A stretch of 48,360 bases of DNA. Source: DATCJU01 sp036562635. Its GTDB lineage: Bacteria; Actinomycetota; Actinomycetes; Mycobacteriales; Pseudonocardiaceae. Positions 27,650 through 36,154 of this stretch are shown in pieces. The notes beneath the pieces are model-generated. The model was not told where the DNA came from and searched no databases. It saw only the letters and a program-made list of their open reading frames with translations. The DNA lies in contig DATCJU010000028.1 in NCBI GenBank assembly GCA_036562635.1, positions 1-48,360 on the forward strand, in the 5' to 3' direction. The position numbers and the translations under genes are program-made. Position 1 is the first letter of the stretch, and every line of letters begins with the position of its first letter.

Positions 27650-28713
27650 CGCCACGGGGTGCCCTCCTCTCGCTCCACGGTCCCCTGCAGGGCTCCGGAC
27701 TCCTCCAACGCCCGCCCTGGACGTTCCTGGTCCAGGAATCCAAGAGCTTCTCGCAAACTCGACGCGAGCGCTCGTGGATCGTGCCGATCGGACACTCCCG
27801 GGGTGCTCACCCGACCGAACACGGTGTGGGCACCCAGCTCCGCCGCGGCCCGGCGCAGCCGGTCGGGGGTGGGGACCGCGTCCACGTCGGCCACCACGGT
27901 GTCGATCCGCAGCCGGGGCGCGTGCTCGGCCAACACGTGCAGGTGCTGTTCGGGGGAGAACCCCGCGGTCTCCCCCGGCTGCGGTTCCAGGTTGAGTATC
28001 ACGAGCCGCCGCGCCGGTGTCGCCACCAGCGCCTCGTGCAGCTCGGGCACCAGCAGGTGCGGCAACACACTGGTGAACCACGAGCCGGGGCCGAGCAGGA
28101 CCACGTCGGCGTCCAGCACCGCCTGGACGGCCTGCGGGCAGGCTCGGGGCCGGCTCCGGGGGTCGTCCGCGCGGTGCAGCCGTACCCGCTGCACCCGGCC
28201 GGGGGTGGTGGCCACGGCCACCTGTCCCCGGATCCGCCGCACCGCCGTGGGGTCCTCGTCCAGTCCGATCACGTCGGCCTCGATGTCCAGCGGCTCGCAG
28301 CACATCGGCAGCACCCGGCCGCACACCCCCAGCAGCGCACCGACCCGGTCCAGCACGGCCACCGGGTCGCCGACCACCTCCAGCAGTCCAGCGAGCACCA
28401 GGTTGCCGACGGCGTGCCCGGCCAGGGCACCGTTGCCGCCGAAACGGTGCTGGAACACCCGGGACCACACCGTGTCGTCGGTGTCCCCGGCCAGGGCGAC
28501 GAGCGCCTTGCGCAGGTCACCGGGGGGCAGCAGCCCCAGCTCCCGGCGCAGCCGCCCCGAGGACCCCCCGTCGTCGGCCACGGTGACCACCGCGGTGACG
28601 TCGGACGTGATCTGCCGCAGCGCGCGCAGCGTGACCTGCAGGCCGTGTCCGCCGCCCAGGGCCACGGCGCGCAGCGGTACCGCATCGTGCATGACGGTCC
28701 GCTCCTCGGTCAC
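27646..28713 (-). CDS. yvcK: YvcK/CofD-like regulator of carbon and cell-wall metabolism
   Basis: 355-aa YvcK (GlmR) family protein, UDP-GlcNAc-binding in Bacillus and linked to PknB-dependent cell-wall control in mycobacteria. It has the N-terminal AVALGGGHGLQVTLRALRQI nucleotide-binding loop, VTVADDGGSSGRLRRELGLLPPGDLRKALVAL, and VLLGPGSWFTSVLPHLLVP. The GTG overlaps the rapZ stop as GTGA. Relative to the CofD transferase it is not expected to be catalytic. Confidence 0.95.
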   Translation of the reverse strand: MTEERTVMHDAVPLRAVALGGGHGLQVTLRALRQITSDVTAVVTVADDGGSSGRLRRELGLLPPGDLRKALVALAGDTDDTVWSRVFQHRFGGNGALAGHAVGNLVLAGLLEVVGDPVAVLDRVGALLGVCGRVLPMCCEPLDIEADVIGLDEDPTAVRRIRGQVAVATTPGRVQRVRLHRADDPRSRPRACPQAVQAVLDADVVLLGPGSWFTSVLPHLLVPELHEALVATPARRLVILNLEPQPGETAGFSPEQHLHVLAEHAPRLRIDTVVADVDAVPTPDRLRRAAAELGAHTVFGRVSTPGVSDRHDPRALASSLREALGFLDQERPGRALEESGALQGTVEREEGTPWR

Positions 28714-29588
28714 TCGCGCCCCAGATCCCGGTGCACGACCTTGACCGCGAGCCCGTCCTCGGTGGCCAGCCTGGCCGCCAGTGTCTCGGAGATCGCCACG
28801 CTCCGGTGCTTACCACCGGTACAGCCGACTGCCAAGGTGAGGTACCGCTTCCCCTCCCTTCGGTATCCCGCGCCGATCAGACGCAGCAGCTCGTGGTAGC
28901 GCTCGAGGAACTCCTCGGCTCCCTCCTGGCTGAGCACGTAGTTGCGCACGTCCTCGTCCAGCCCGGTCTGGTCCCGCAGCTCGGGGATCCAGAACGGGTT
29001 GGGCAGGAAGCGCACGTCGACCACCAGGTCGGCGTCCATCGGCAGCCCGTACTTGTAGCCGAACGACACCACGGTCACCCGGGTGCGGGCCGCGGTCTCG
29101 CTGCCGAACGCGTCCTCGATCTTGGCTCGGAGCTGGTGCACGGACAGGTTGGTGGTGTCCAGCACCAGATCGGCCTCCTCGCGCAGCGGCGTGAGCAGCT
29201 TGCGCTCGGCGTCGATCCCGTCGGAGAGCCGTCCGTCGCCCTGCAGCGGGTGGCTGCGACGCACCGACTCGAAACGACGGATCAACGCGGCGTCGGTCGC
29301 CTCCAGGAACAGCACCCTGGGCTTGTAGCCGCGGGCGTCCAGATCGCGGATCACCGCGGCGAGGTCACCGGTGAACGCGCGGCTGCGCACGTCCATCACC
29401 ACCGCGACCCGGGTGACGGCGCCGCGGGAGGTGGCACCGAGCTCCACCATGGTGGAGATCAGTTCGGGCGGCAGGTTGTCCACCACGAACCACCCGAGGT
29501 CCTCCAGGCACTTGGCCGCGGTGCTGCGACCGGCCCCGGACAGCCCGGTGACGACGGCGACCTCGATACCCGACTTCTCGTCGGTCAC
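28710..29588 (-). CDS. rapZ: RapZ-family nucleotide-binding protein
   Basis: 292-aa P-loop protein, related to E. coli RapZ, which binds RNA and controls GlmS. The Walker A-like loop GLSGAGRS (15-22) has arginine (R21) where the canonical P-loop has lysine, which I recall as common in actinobacterial RapZ. Further blocks are DVRSRAFTGDLAAVI, VSFGYKYGLPMDADLVVDVRFLPNPFW and the C-terminal VGCTGGKHRSVAISETLAARL. The GTG follows the uvrC TAA without a gap. RNA control by this protein in actinobacteria is not established. Confidence 0.95.
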   Translation of the reverse strand: MTDEKSGIEVAVVTGLSGAGRSTAAKCLEDLGWFVVDNLPPELISTMVELGATSRGAVTRVAVVMDVRSRAFTGDLAAVIRDLDARGYKPRVLFLEATDAALIRRFESVRRSHPLQGDGRLSDGIDAERKLLTPLREEADLVLDTTNLSVHQLRAKIEDAFGSETAARTRVTVVSFGYKYGLPMDADLVVDVRFLPNPFWIPELRDQTGLDEDVRNYVLSQEGAEEFLERYHELLRLIGAGYRREGKRYLTLAVGCTGGKHRSVAISETLAARLATEDGLAVKVVHRDLGRE

Positions 29589-31583
29589 TTACTCCCCCTC
29601 CCCGTTCCGCTCGGCCCCCGTGACCGAACTCTCACCTCGCAGAGCTGCGTGCACGGCCTCGGCGGTGCGCCGTCCCACACCGGGCACCGCGCTGATCTCC
29701 TCGATGGTGGCCTCACGCAGCCTGCGCAGCGACCCGAAGTGCTTGAGCAGGGCGACCCGCCGAGCCTGCCCCAGTCCGGGTATCCCGTCGAGCGCGGACT
29801 CGACCATGCGCCTGGACCGCTTCTGCCGGTGGTAGGTGATGGCGAACCGGTGTGCCTCGTCCCGCACCCGCTGCAGCAGGTACAGGGCCTCACTGGTGCG
29901 TGGCAGGATCAGCGGGTCCGGCTCCCCCGGCAGCCACACCTCCTCCAGCCGCTTGGCCAGCCCGATCACCGCCACGTCGGTGATGCCGAGCTCGGTCAGC
30001 TCGTCGGCGGCCGCGTTGACCTGCGGGGCTCCCCCGTCCACCACGAGCAGGTTGGGCGGGTAGGCGAACTTGCGCGGTCGACCGGTTTCCGGGTCCAGTC
30101 CCGGGGGCGCGGTCGCACCGTCCCCACCGGCGGTGGAGGCCACCCGATGCCCGCCGGTCTCCCGCAGGTAGGCGGTGAACCGGCGCCGGACCACCTCGGC
30201 GATGGAGCCGACGTCCCCCCGTTCGGCCCCGTCCCGGACGGCGAAACGCCGGTACTCGGACTTGCGGGGCAGCCCGTCCTCGAACACCACCAGCGACGCC
30301 ACCACGTCGCTGCCCTGCACGTGGCTGACGTCGACGCACTCGATGCGCAGCGGGGCGGTGTCCAGACCGAGTGCGTCCTGCAGCTCCTGCAGCGCGGCCG
30401 AGCGGGCGGTCAGGTCCCCGGCACGGCGCAGCTTGTGCTGGGCGAACGCCTCGGCGGCGTTGCGCGCCACGGTCTCCAGCAGTGCCCGTTTGTCACCACG
30501 CTGCGGTACCCGGAGCCGGACCCGCGCGCCACGGAGCCCGGACAGCCAGTCGGCCAGGGCCTCGGCGTCGGGGGGAAGCTCGGGCACCAGTACCTCACGG
30601 GGCACCGGGCTGGTGCCTCCCGTGTCGGACTGTTCGGCGAGCGCGGCCTGCTCCCCGTAGAACTGGGTGAGGAACCGGGCGACCAGCGCAGGGGTGTCGG
30701 TCTCCTCGACCTTGTCGATCACCCAGCCGCGCTGTCCACGGACCCGACCGCCGCGCACGTGGAACACCTGGACGGCGGCCTCCAACTCGTCCTGGGCGAA
30801 GGCCACCACGTCGGCGTCGGTGCCGTCGCCGAGCACCACCGCCTGCTTCTCCATGGCGCGACGCAGCGCGGCGATGTCGTCCCGCAGCCGGGCGGCCCGC
30901 TCGAACTCCAGTTTCTCGGCGGCCGCGTTCATCTCGCGTTCCAGCTGCCGGACCATGCTGTCGGTGCGACCGGACAGGAAGTCGCAGAAGTTCTCGACGA
31001 TACGGCGGTGCTCCTCGGCGTCGACCCGCCCCACGCACGGGGCCGCGCACTTGCCGATGTAGCCGAGCAGGCAGGGGCGGCCCATCTGCTGGTGACGCCG
31101 GAACACGCCGTTGGTGCAGGTGCGGGCCGGGAACACCCGGAGCAGCAGGTCCAGCGTCTCCCGGATCGCCCAGGCGTGTGAGTAGGGGCCGAAGTAGCGG
31201 ACCCCCTTGCGCCGCGGGCCCCGGTAGACGTGGAGCCGGGGGAACTCCTCGTGCAGGGTCACCGCCAGCACGGGATAGGACTTGTCGTCGCGGTAGCGGA
31301 CGTTGAACCGGGGATCGAACTCCTTGATCCAGGAGTACTCCAGCTGCAACGCCTCGACCTCGGTGGACACCACCGTCCACTCCACCCCGACCGCGGTGGT
31401 CACCATCTGGCGGGTGCGTGGGTGCAGGCTGGCGGGGTCGGCGAAGTACGACGCGAGGCGGCTGCGCAGGCTCTTGGCCTTGCCGACGTAGATCACCCGG
31501 CCCGCTGCGTCGCGAAACTTGTAGACCCCCGGCTCGTCGGGGATGGTTCCCGGCGCGGGACGGTAGGTCGACGGGTCGGCCAC
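29589..31583 (-). CDS. uvrC: Excinuclease ABC subunit C
   Basis: 664-aa nucleotide-excision-repair nuclease. The N-terminal GIY-YIG domain has EPGVYKFRDAAGRVIYVGKAKSLRSRL. Then come a cysteine cluster (CTNGVFRRHQQMGRPCLLGYIGKCAAPC), the UVR motif (NAAAEKLEFERAARLRDDIAAL), the RNase H-like nuclease domain (IECVDVSHVQGSDVVASLVVFEDG, LLVVDGGAPQVNAA) and a C-terminal double helix-hairpin-helix (IPGLGQARRVALLKHFGSL, VPGVGRRTAEAVHAAL). First gene of the operon. GTG at leaderless spacing from TAGGCT. Confidence 0.97.
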   Translation of the reverse strand: MADPSTYRPAPGTIPDEPGVYKFRDAAGRVIYVGKAKSLRSRLASYFADPASLHPRTRQMVTTAVGVEWTVVSTEVEALQLEYSWIKEFDPRFNVRYRDDKSYPVLAVTLHEEFPRLHVYRGPRRKGVRYFGPYSHAWAIRETLDLLLRVFPARTCTNGVFRRHQQMGRPCLLGYIGKCAAPCVGRVDAEEHRRIVENFCDFLSGRTDSMVRQLEREMNAAAEKLEFERAARLRDDIAALRRAMEKQAVVLGDGTDADVVAFAQDELEAAVQVFHVRGGRVRGQRGWVIDKVEETDTPALVARFLTQFYGEQAALAEQSDTGGTSPVPREVLVPELPPDAEALADWLSGLRGARVRLRVPQRGDKRALLETVARNAAEAFAQHKLRRAGDLTARSAALQELQDALGLDTAPLRIECVDVSHVQGSDVVASLVVFEDGLPRKSEYRRFAVRDGAERGDVGSIAEVVRRRFTAYLRETGGHRVASTAGGDGATAPPGLDPETGRPRKFAYPPNLLVVDGGAPQVNAAADELTELGITDVAVIGLAKRLEEVWLPGEPDPLILPRTSEALYLLQRVRDEAHRFAITYHRQKRSRRMVESALDGIPGLGQARRVALLKHFGSLRRLREATIEEISAVPGVGRRTAEAVHAALRGESSVTGAERNGEGE

Positions 31584-31589
31584 GCCCCC

Positions 31590-31595
31590 AGCCTA
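31590..31595 (-). promoter_or_regulatory. -10 box for leaderless uvrC
   Basis: TAGGCT on the minus strand, 6 bases before GTG 31583, with no Shine-Dalgarno sequence. Confidence 0.55.
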
Positions 31596-31695
31596 CGGTG
31601 GGGGTCCGTCATCCGACCGGTGGTGGGGTCCGAGGTCACGGGGCGGGCACGTACCGCGCCGGTGGGGACCGTGCCGAGCGCCGCCCTTCGCGGGG

Positions 31696-32130
31696 TCAGG
31701 CCAGGACGACCTGCCCGTCCTCCACCCGCACCGGGATCGGGGTCAGGCCGCTGCGTGCCGGCCCCTGCAGCAGCTCACCGCTGGCGGCGTCGAACTGGCT
31801 GCCGTGGGTGGGACAGGTCACCACTCCCCCGCCCGGCTCGCCGACCAGGGCACCGGCATGGGGGCACGTGGGGTCGAAGGCCCGGGCCTCGTCCTCCGAG
31901 GGACGCACCACGAGCAGGCGGCCACCGCCGTCCACGTCGACCAGTCGACCGCCGCCCACCGGCAGCTCGGCCAGCGCGATCAACGGGGTGCCCGGGGTAG
32001 CGGTGCCGGTTCCACCACGACGCCGCGGGGTCGTTCCCCCGCATCCGGCCAGCGCCCCCGCGCCCAGCAGCCCGACGACCGCCCCGCACAACACCGTCCG
32101 GCGGCGGGTGGTGCCGCCGGGCCGCTCCAT
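31696..32130 (-). CDS. Tat-exported Rieske [2Fe-2S] lipoprotein
   Basis: 144-aa secreted Rieske protein. The N-terminal TRRRTVLCGAVVGLLGAGALAGC has a twin-arginine-type start and a lipobox LAGC (C30), so it is probably exported folded and lipid-anchored. A low-complexity linker follows. The Rieske domain has C89-P-H91 (CPHAGALV) and C106-x2-H109 (CPTHGSQF). The disulfide cysteines of bc1-type Rieske proteins are absent. ATG 32130 has GGAGGAG 6 bases upstream. ATG 32148 lacks one. The redox partner is unknown. It stands alone, divergent from the PadR operon. Confidence 0.87.
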   Translation of the reverse strand: MERPGGTTRRRTVLCGAVVGLLGAGALAGCGGTTPRRRGGTGTATPGTPLIALAELPVGGGRLVDVDGGGRLLVVRPSEDEARAFDPTCPHAGALVGEPGGGVVTCPTHGSQFDAASGELLQGPARSGLTPIPVRVEDGQVVLA

Positions 32131-32282
32131 GTCCGTCTCCTCCGTCATGACGGCACGAGCATCCAGCAGTACCGGACCTGCGGCCAAACCGGAACGGGGT
32201 GGAGCGACCGGTCTCACACCCGCACCGCCCGTCCGGACGTCGTCCACGGCGGCGACCTGACGGAACTGCGGATCTCAAGTGT

Positions 32283-32316
32283 GCAACTAGTTGCTATGCA
32301 ACTAGTTGCATAGCAA
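32283..32316. promoter_or_regulatory. Twin palindromic operator upstream of padR-fadH
   Basis: GCAACTAGTTGC (32283-32294) overlaps a perfect 26-bp palindrome (32291-32316) centred on the same GCAACTAGTTGC core. The two centres are 15 bp apart. TAGCAA at its right edge (32311-32316) could be the -10, 9 bases before the ATG. Very likely the PadR self-binding site, given its symmetry and position. Confidence 0.75.
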
Positions 32317-32325
32317 GATGTCGGC

Positions 32326-32907
32326 ATGGCCCTGGAGCACGCGATCCTGGTCTCGCTCAGCGAGAAACCCGGCACGGGCTACCAGCTCACCCGACGTTTC
32401 GAGCGGTCGATCGGCTTCTTCTGGAGTGCCACGCACCAGCAGATCTACCGGGTGCTGCACCGGATGGAGCAGCTCGGCTGGGTGGACCACACCCTGGTCG
32501 CCCAGGACGGCCGACCGGACATGAAGGTCTACTCGATCACCGACGCCGGCCGGCAGGAGTTGGCGCGCTGGTTCGCCGAACCGGCCGATCCGGAACCGAT
32601 GCGGGTGGACCTGGGGGTCAAGGTGCGCGCCGCCGGTCAGCTCGACCCGGAACCACTGCTGGAGGAACTGGCCAGGCACCGGGACCTGCACGCAGCCCGC
32701 CTGGAGCTGTTCCGCGAGATCGAACAGCGCGACTTCCCCGACCCCGACCGGCTCGACGCCACCGCCACCGCCCAACACCTGGTGCTCCGGGGCGGAATCA
32801 TGATCGAACAGAGCTGGGTGGACTGGTGCGAGGAGGCGTTGCGCACCCTGCACGAGCTGACCCGCCGCACCCGCCCCGCGGCCCCTGCGGAGGACGACCG
32901 GCCATGA
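32326..32907 (+). CDS. PadR-family transcriptional regulator
   Basis: 193-aa PadR/Vir-type repressor. The N-terminal winged helix (residues 3-75: LEHAILVSLSEKPGTGYQLTRRFERSIGFFWSATHQQIYRVLHRMEQLGWVDHTLV) has the typical GYxL and wing motifs. The C-terminal helical dimerisation domain is at ~95-180. ATG 32326 follows the palindromic operator and the stop overlaps fadH as ATGA. It presumably represses itself and fadH until a lipid-type or phenolic ligand binds. The ligand is not known. Confidence 0.92.
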   Translation: MALEHAILVSLSEKPGTGYQLTRRFERSIGFFWSATHQQIYRVLHRMEQLGWVDHTLVAQDGRPDMKVYSITDAGRQELARWFAEPADPEPMRVDLGVKVRAAGQLDPEPLLEELARHRDLHAARLELFREIEQRDFPDPDRLDATATAQHLVLRGGIMIEQSWVDWCEEALRTLHELTRRTRPAAPAEDDRP

Positions 32908-34931
32908 CCCGCTACCCCCACCTGCTGCGCCCGCTCGACCTGGGCTTCACCACCCTGCGCAACCGGGTGATCATGGGATCGATGCACCTCGGCCTGGAGG
33001 ACCGGGTCGCGAACCTGCCCCGACTGGCGGCCTTCTACGCCGAGCGGGCCCGCGGCGGTGCCGGACTCATCATCACCGGGGGCTACGCACCGAACTGGCG
33101 GGGCATGCTGTACCCGATGGCGGCCCGGCTGACCAGCCGTCGCGCCGCGGCCAAGCACCGTGTGGTCACCGACGCCGTGCACGCCGAGGGCGGCAGGATC
33201 GCACTGCAGATCCTGCACGCCGGCCGGTACGCCTACCACCCGTTGAGCGTGTCCGCCTCGGCCCTGCGCTCCCCCATCACCCCGTTCCGTCCCCGCGCAC
33301 TGTCCGCACGCGGGGTGGAGCGTGAGATCCGCGCCTTCGTGCACTGCGCCGAGCTGGCCCGGGAGGCCGGCTACGACGGCGTGGAGATCATGGGTTCGGA
33401 GGGGTACCTCATCAACCAGTTCCTCGCGCCCCGCACCAACCACCGCACCGACATGTGGGGTGGTAACGCGGAGAACCGGATGCGCTTCGCCGTGGAGATC
33501 GTCCGGCGCACCCGGCAGGCCGTGGGGCAGGACTTCATCCTGATCTACCGGCTGTCCATGCTGGACCTGGTCGAGGACGGGCAGTCGTGGGACGAGGTGG
33601 TGCGCCTGGCCAAGGCGGTCCAGGAGGCCGGCGCCACCATCATCAACACCGGCATCGGGTGGCACGAGGCCCGGGTGCCGACCATCGTCACCTCGGTGCC
33701 CCGGGCAGCCTTCAGCTGGGTGACCGCCAAGCTGCGCCCACACCTGGACATCCCGGTCGCCGCCGCCAACCGGATCAACATGCCCGACGTGGCCGAGGAG
33801 ATCCTGCAGCGCGGCGACGCCGACCTGGTCTCCCTGGCGCGCCCGTTCCTGGCCGACCCGGAGTGGGTGGCCAAGGCCGCCGCGGACCGCACCGACGAGA
33901 TCAACACCTGCATCGCCTGCAACCAGGCGTGCCTGGACCACGTCTTCCAGCGCAAGGTGGCCACCTGCCTGGTGAACCCACGGGCCGCACGGGAGACGGA
34001 ACTGCGGGTGCTGCCCACCCGGCGACGCCGCCGGGTGGCCGTGGTCGGGGCCGGGCCGGCCGGCCTGTCCTGTGCCACCACCCTGGCCGAACGCGGCCAC
34101 GAGGTGGAGCTGTTCGAGGCGTCCGAGGAGATCGGCGGACAGCTCGTCATGGCCCGGCGGGTTCCGGGCAAGGCGGAGTTCGACGAGCTGATCCGCTACT
34201 TCCGGCGGCGCGTCGAACGCACCGGCGTCACGGTGCACCTGAACCGGGAGGTCGACGCGGCGGAGCTGCTCGCCGGCGGCTACGACGAGGTGGTCCTGGC
34301 CACCGGGGTGCGGCCGCGGGTGCCCGACATCCCCGGGATCGACCACCCCATGGTGCTGTCGTACGTGGACGTGCTGCTGCACGGCAGGCCGGTGGGCGAG
34401 CGGGTGGCCGTGGTCGGGGCCGGGGGGATCGGCTTCGACATCAGCGAGTTCCTCACCCACGACTCCTCCCCCACCCCGGACCTGCCCACCTGGCTGGCCG
34501 AGTGGGGGGTTGTCGACCCCGAGCAGGCCCGCGGCGGCCTCGGCACCCGGGTGGCGGCCACCGTGCCGCGGCAGGTCTACCTGTTGCAGCGCCGGACCAC
34601 CAAGGTGGGCGCCGGGCTGGGCAAGACCACCGGCTGGGTGCACCGGACGTCGCTGCGGAACCGGGGCGTGGAGATGATCCGGGGCGTCAACTACGAGCGG
34701 ATCGACGACGACGGCCTGCACCTGAGCTTCGGTCCGCAGCGCAGGGACCCCCGGGTGCTCCCGGTGGACCACGTGGTGATCTGCGCCGGGCAGGAGTCGC
34801 GCCGGGACCTGCACGCCGACCTGGTGGCCGGTGGGGTGAGGGTCCACCTCGTCGGCGGTGCCGAGCGCGCGGCCGAGCTGGACGCCCAGCGAGCCATCGA
34901 GCAGGGCACCCGCCTGGCCCTCACCCTCTGA
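32904..34931 (+). CDS. fadH: NADPH-dependent 2,4-dienoyl-CoA reductase (FadH-type)
   Basis: 675-aa flavoenzyme, near-identical in length to E. coli FadH (672). The N-terminal FMN TIM barrel (1-325) has candidate active-site Y168 (EGYLINQFLAPRTN) and H254. The [4Fe-4S] site is C336-x2-C339-x3-C343-x11-C355. FAD/NADPH domains follow (VAVVGAGPAGLSCATTLAERGHEVELFE; VAVVGAGGIGFDISEFL). It reduces dienoyl-CoA from polyunsaturated fatty acid oxidation. Other old-yellow-enzyme fusions (e.g. trimethylamine dehydrogenase) share the layout, so the substrate is probable, not certain. The start overlaps padR by four bases, with GGAGG upstream. Confidence 0.87.
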   Translation: MTRYPHLLRPLDLGFTTLRNRVIMGSMHLGLEDRVANLPRLAAFYAERARGGAGLIITGGYAPNWRGMLYPMAARLTSRRAAAKHRVVTDAVHAEGGRIALQILHAGRYAYHPLSVSASALRSPITPFRPRALSARGVEREIRAFVHCAELAREAGYDGVEIMGSEGYLINQFLAPRTNHRTDMWGGNAENRMRFAVEIVRRTRQAVGQDFILIYRLSMLDLVEDGQSWDEVVRLAKAVQEAGATIINTGIGWHEARVPTIVTSVPRAAFSWVTAKLRPHLDIPVAAANRINMPDVAEEILQRGDADLVSLARPFLADPEWVAKAAADRTDEINTCIACNQACLDHVFQRKVATCLVNPRAARETELRVLPTRRRRRVAVVGAGPAGLSCATTLAERGHEVELFEASEEIGGQLVMARRVPGKAEFDELIRYFRRRVERTGVTVHLNREVDAAELLAGGYDEVVLATGVRPRVPDIPGIDHPMVLSYVDVLLHGRPVGERVAVVGAGGIGFDISEFLTHDSSPTPDLPTWLAEWGVVDPEQARGGLGTRVAATVPRQVYLLQRRTTKVGAGLGKTTGWVHRTSLRNRGVEMIRGVNYERIDDDGLHLSFGPQRRDPRVLPVDHVVICAGQESRRDLHADLVAGGVRVHLVGGAERAAELDAQRAIEQGTRLALTL

Positions 34932-34944
34932 GCCGGCAGGCGGG

Positions 34945-34983
34945 CACGCCGCCGCGCCGACGGATCAGCGGCGCGGCGGCGTG
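34945..34983. terminator. Bidirectional terminator, fadH / DHOD-like gene
   Basis: Fifteen-base perfect stem (34945-34959 with 34969-34983). The loop carries the stop codon of the DHOD-like gene (34965-34967), and one arm encodes that gene's last residues. Confidence 0.8.
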
Positions 34984-35972
34984 TAGTTCTCGATCCGACG
35001 GATCAGGCTACGGATCCGCAGGGCCCGTAGCGGCGCCAACGCGTACCCGGGATAGGTGTTCGGGAACCAGGTGGCACTGCCCAGGCTCACCGCGTCCGCA
35101 CCGGCCCAGAAGAACTCCCGGCAGTCGTCGAAGGTGCGGATACCCCCGGTACCGATGATGGGCAGGGTGATCCCGGCGTCCCGCAGTTCGGCGATCACCC
35201 GCAGCGCGATCGGCTTGATCGCCGGCCCGGACAGACCGCCGAAACGGTTCTTCAGCCACGGCCGCCCGGTCCTGGGGTCCAGCCGCAACGCCTTGACCGT
35301 GTTGATCGCGGTCAGCGCGGACACCCCGTGCCGGGCGGCCAGGCGGGCGTGCGCCAGGTAGTCGTAGTCGGGCGAGAGCTTGAGGATCACCGGATGGTTG
35401 CTGCGCGGCACCGCCTCCGCCAGCACCGACTCGATGATCCGGTTGAAGTCGAAGTTGACGTTGTGGCAGGAGACGTTGAACTCCACCGCCGCGATCTCCC
35501 CGGCCGGCACCGCGGCGTTGACCTTGTCGACCAGCGTGACGAACTCCTCGGCCGAGAACCCGCCGAGGGAGATGATCGTGCGTTGGTCGCGGGTGCGTGG
35601 GTAGTAGTCCCGCAGGTAGGCGTCGATGCCGATGTTGCACCAGCCGAAGGCGTTCAACCAGCCGCCGTCGGCCCGACGCAGCACGGTGGCGTAACGGCGC
35701 AGCAGCTGCGGCAGCTCGGTGAGCCGCCAGTCGTCGCGCAGGGTGAAGTGCCCCTCCCGTGGTTGCACGGTGAGGGTGCGGGTGGTCACCGCGCCGAAAC
35801 GGTGCAGCGGGACGAAGGTGGAGATGGGGCTCATGCCCCAGCGGAACACCGGTGTGTTCGCCACCCCGTAGCCCAGCAGGCTGGAGGAGGTCACCAACCG
35901 GTTCCGCAACACGATGTCCCCGAGCCGCACCTGCCCCTCGGCCGCCGCTCCGCGTTCCGCCGTCACCGCCAC
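34965..35972 (-). CDS. Dihydroorotate dehydrogenase-like FMN oxidoreductase
   Basis: 335-aa TIM-barrel flavoprotein of the dihydroorotate oxidase superfamily. The class-1-like block EFNVSCHNVNFDFNRI has the catalytic-type cysteine. ILKLSPDYDYL, GGLSGPAIKPIALRVIAELRDA and IIGTGGIRTFDDCREFFWAGADAVSLGSATW form the FMN-phosphate side. Actinobacterial pyrimidine synthesis normally uses a class 2 PyrD encoded elsewhere, so this paralogue may have another substrate. GTG 35972 has AGAAGGGG upstream. ATG 36020 is in frame and possible (351 aa). It lies 182 bases past the PH-domain gene, after a hairpin. Confidence 0.75.
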   Translation of the reverse strand: MAVTAERGAAAEGQVRLGDIVLRNRLVTSSSLLGYGVANTPVFRWGMSPISTFVPLHRFGAVTTRTLTVQPREGHFTLRDDWRLTELPQLLRRYATVLRRADGGWLNAFGWCNIGIDAYLRDYYPRTRDQRTIISLGGFSAEEFVTLVDKVNAAVPAGEIAAVEFNVSCHNVNFDFNRIIESVLAEAVPRSNHPVILKLSPDYDYLAHARLAARHGVSALTAINTVKALRLDPRTGRPWLKNRFGGLSGPAIKPIALRVIAELRDAGITLPIIGTGGIRTFDDCREFFWAGADAVSLGSATWFPNTYPGYALAPLRALRIRSLIRRIENYTPPRR

Positions 35973-36122
35973 GCCGTGCCCCTTCTGCCCGCGCCGTCCG
36001 TCCGCCCCATTCTCACCCATCCGGCGGGTACCGCCCCGGGTGGCGCGACCGCCCCCACCCGGGCCCTGCAGCGGCGAGCGGCGGGCCCGGGACGACCCCG
36101 GCCCGCCGCCCCACCACGACGA

Positions 36123-36148
36123 CCGCCCGGCCCGGGACACCCGGGCGG
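36123..36148 (-). terminator. Hairpin after the PH-domain gene
   Basis: Eight-base stem (CCGCCCGG with CCGGGCGG), 10-base loop, 6 bases after the stop. Probably ends the rib operon, perhaps with read-through into the DHOD-like gene. Confidence 0.5.
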
Positions 36149-36154
36149 CTCGGC

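Noticed and set aside
32637..34847. 736-codon minus-strand frame opposite fadH
   Set aside because: Shadow of the FadH-type enzyme, whose FMN, Fe-S and FAD motifs are all on the plus strand.
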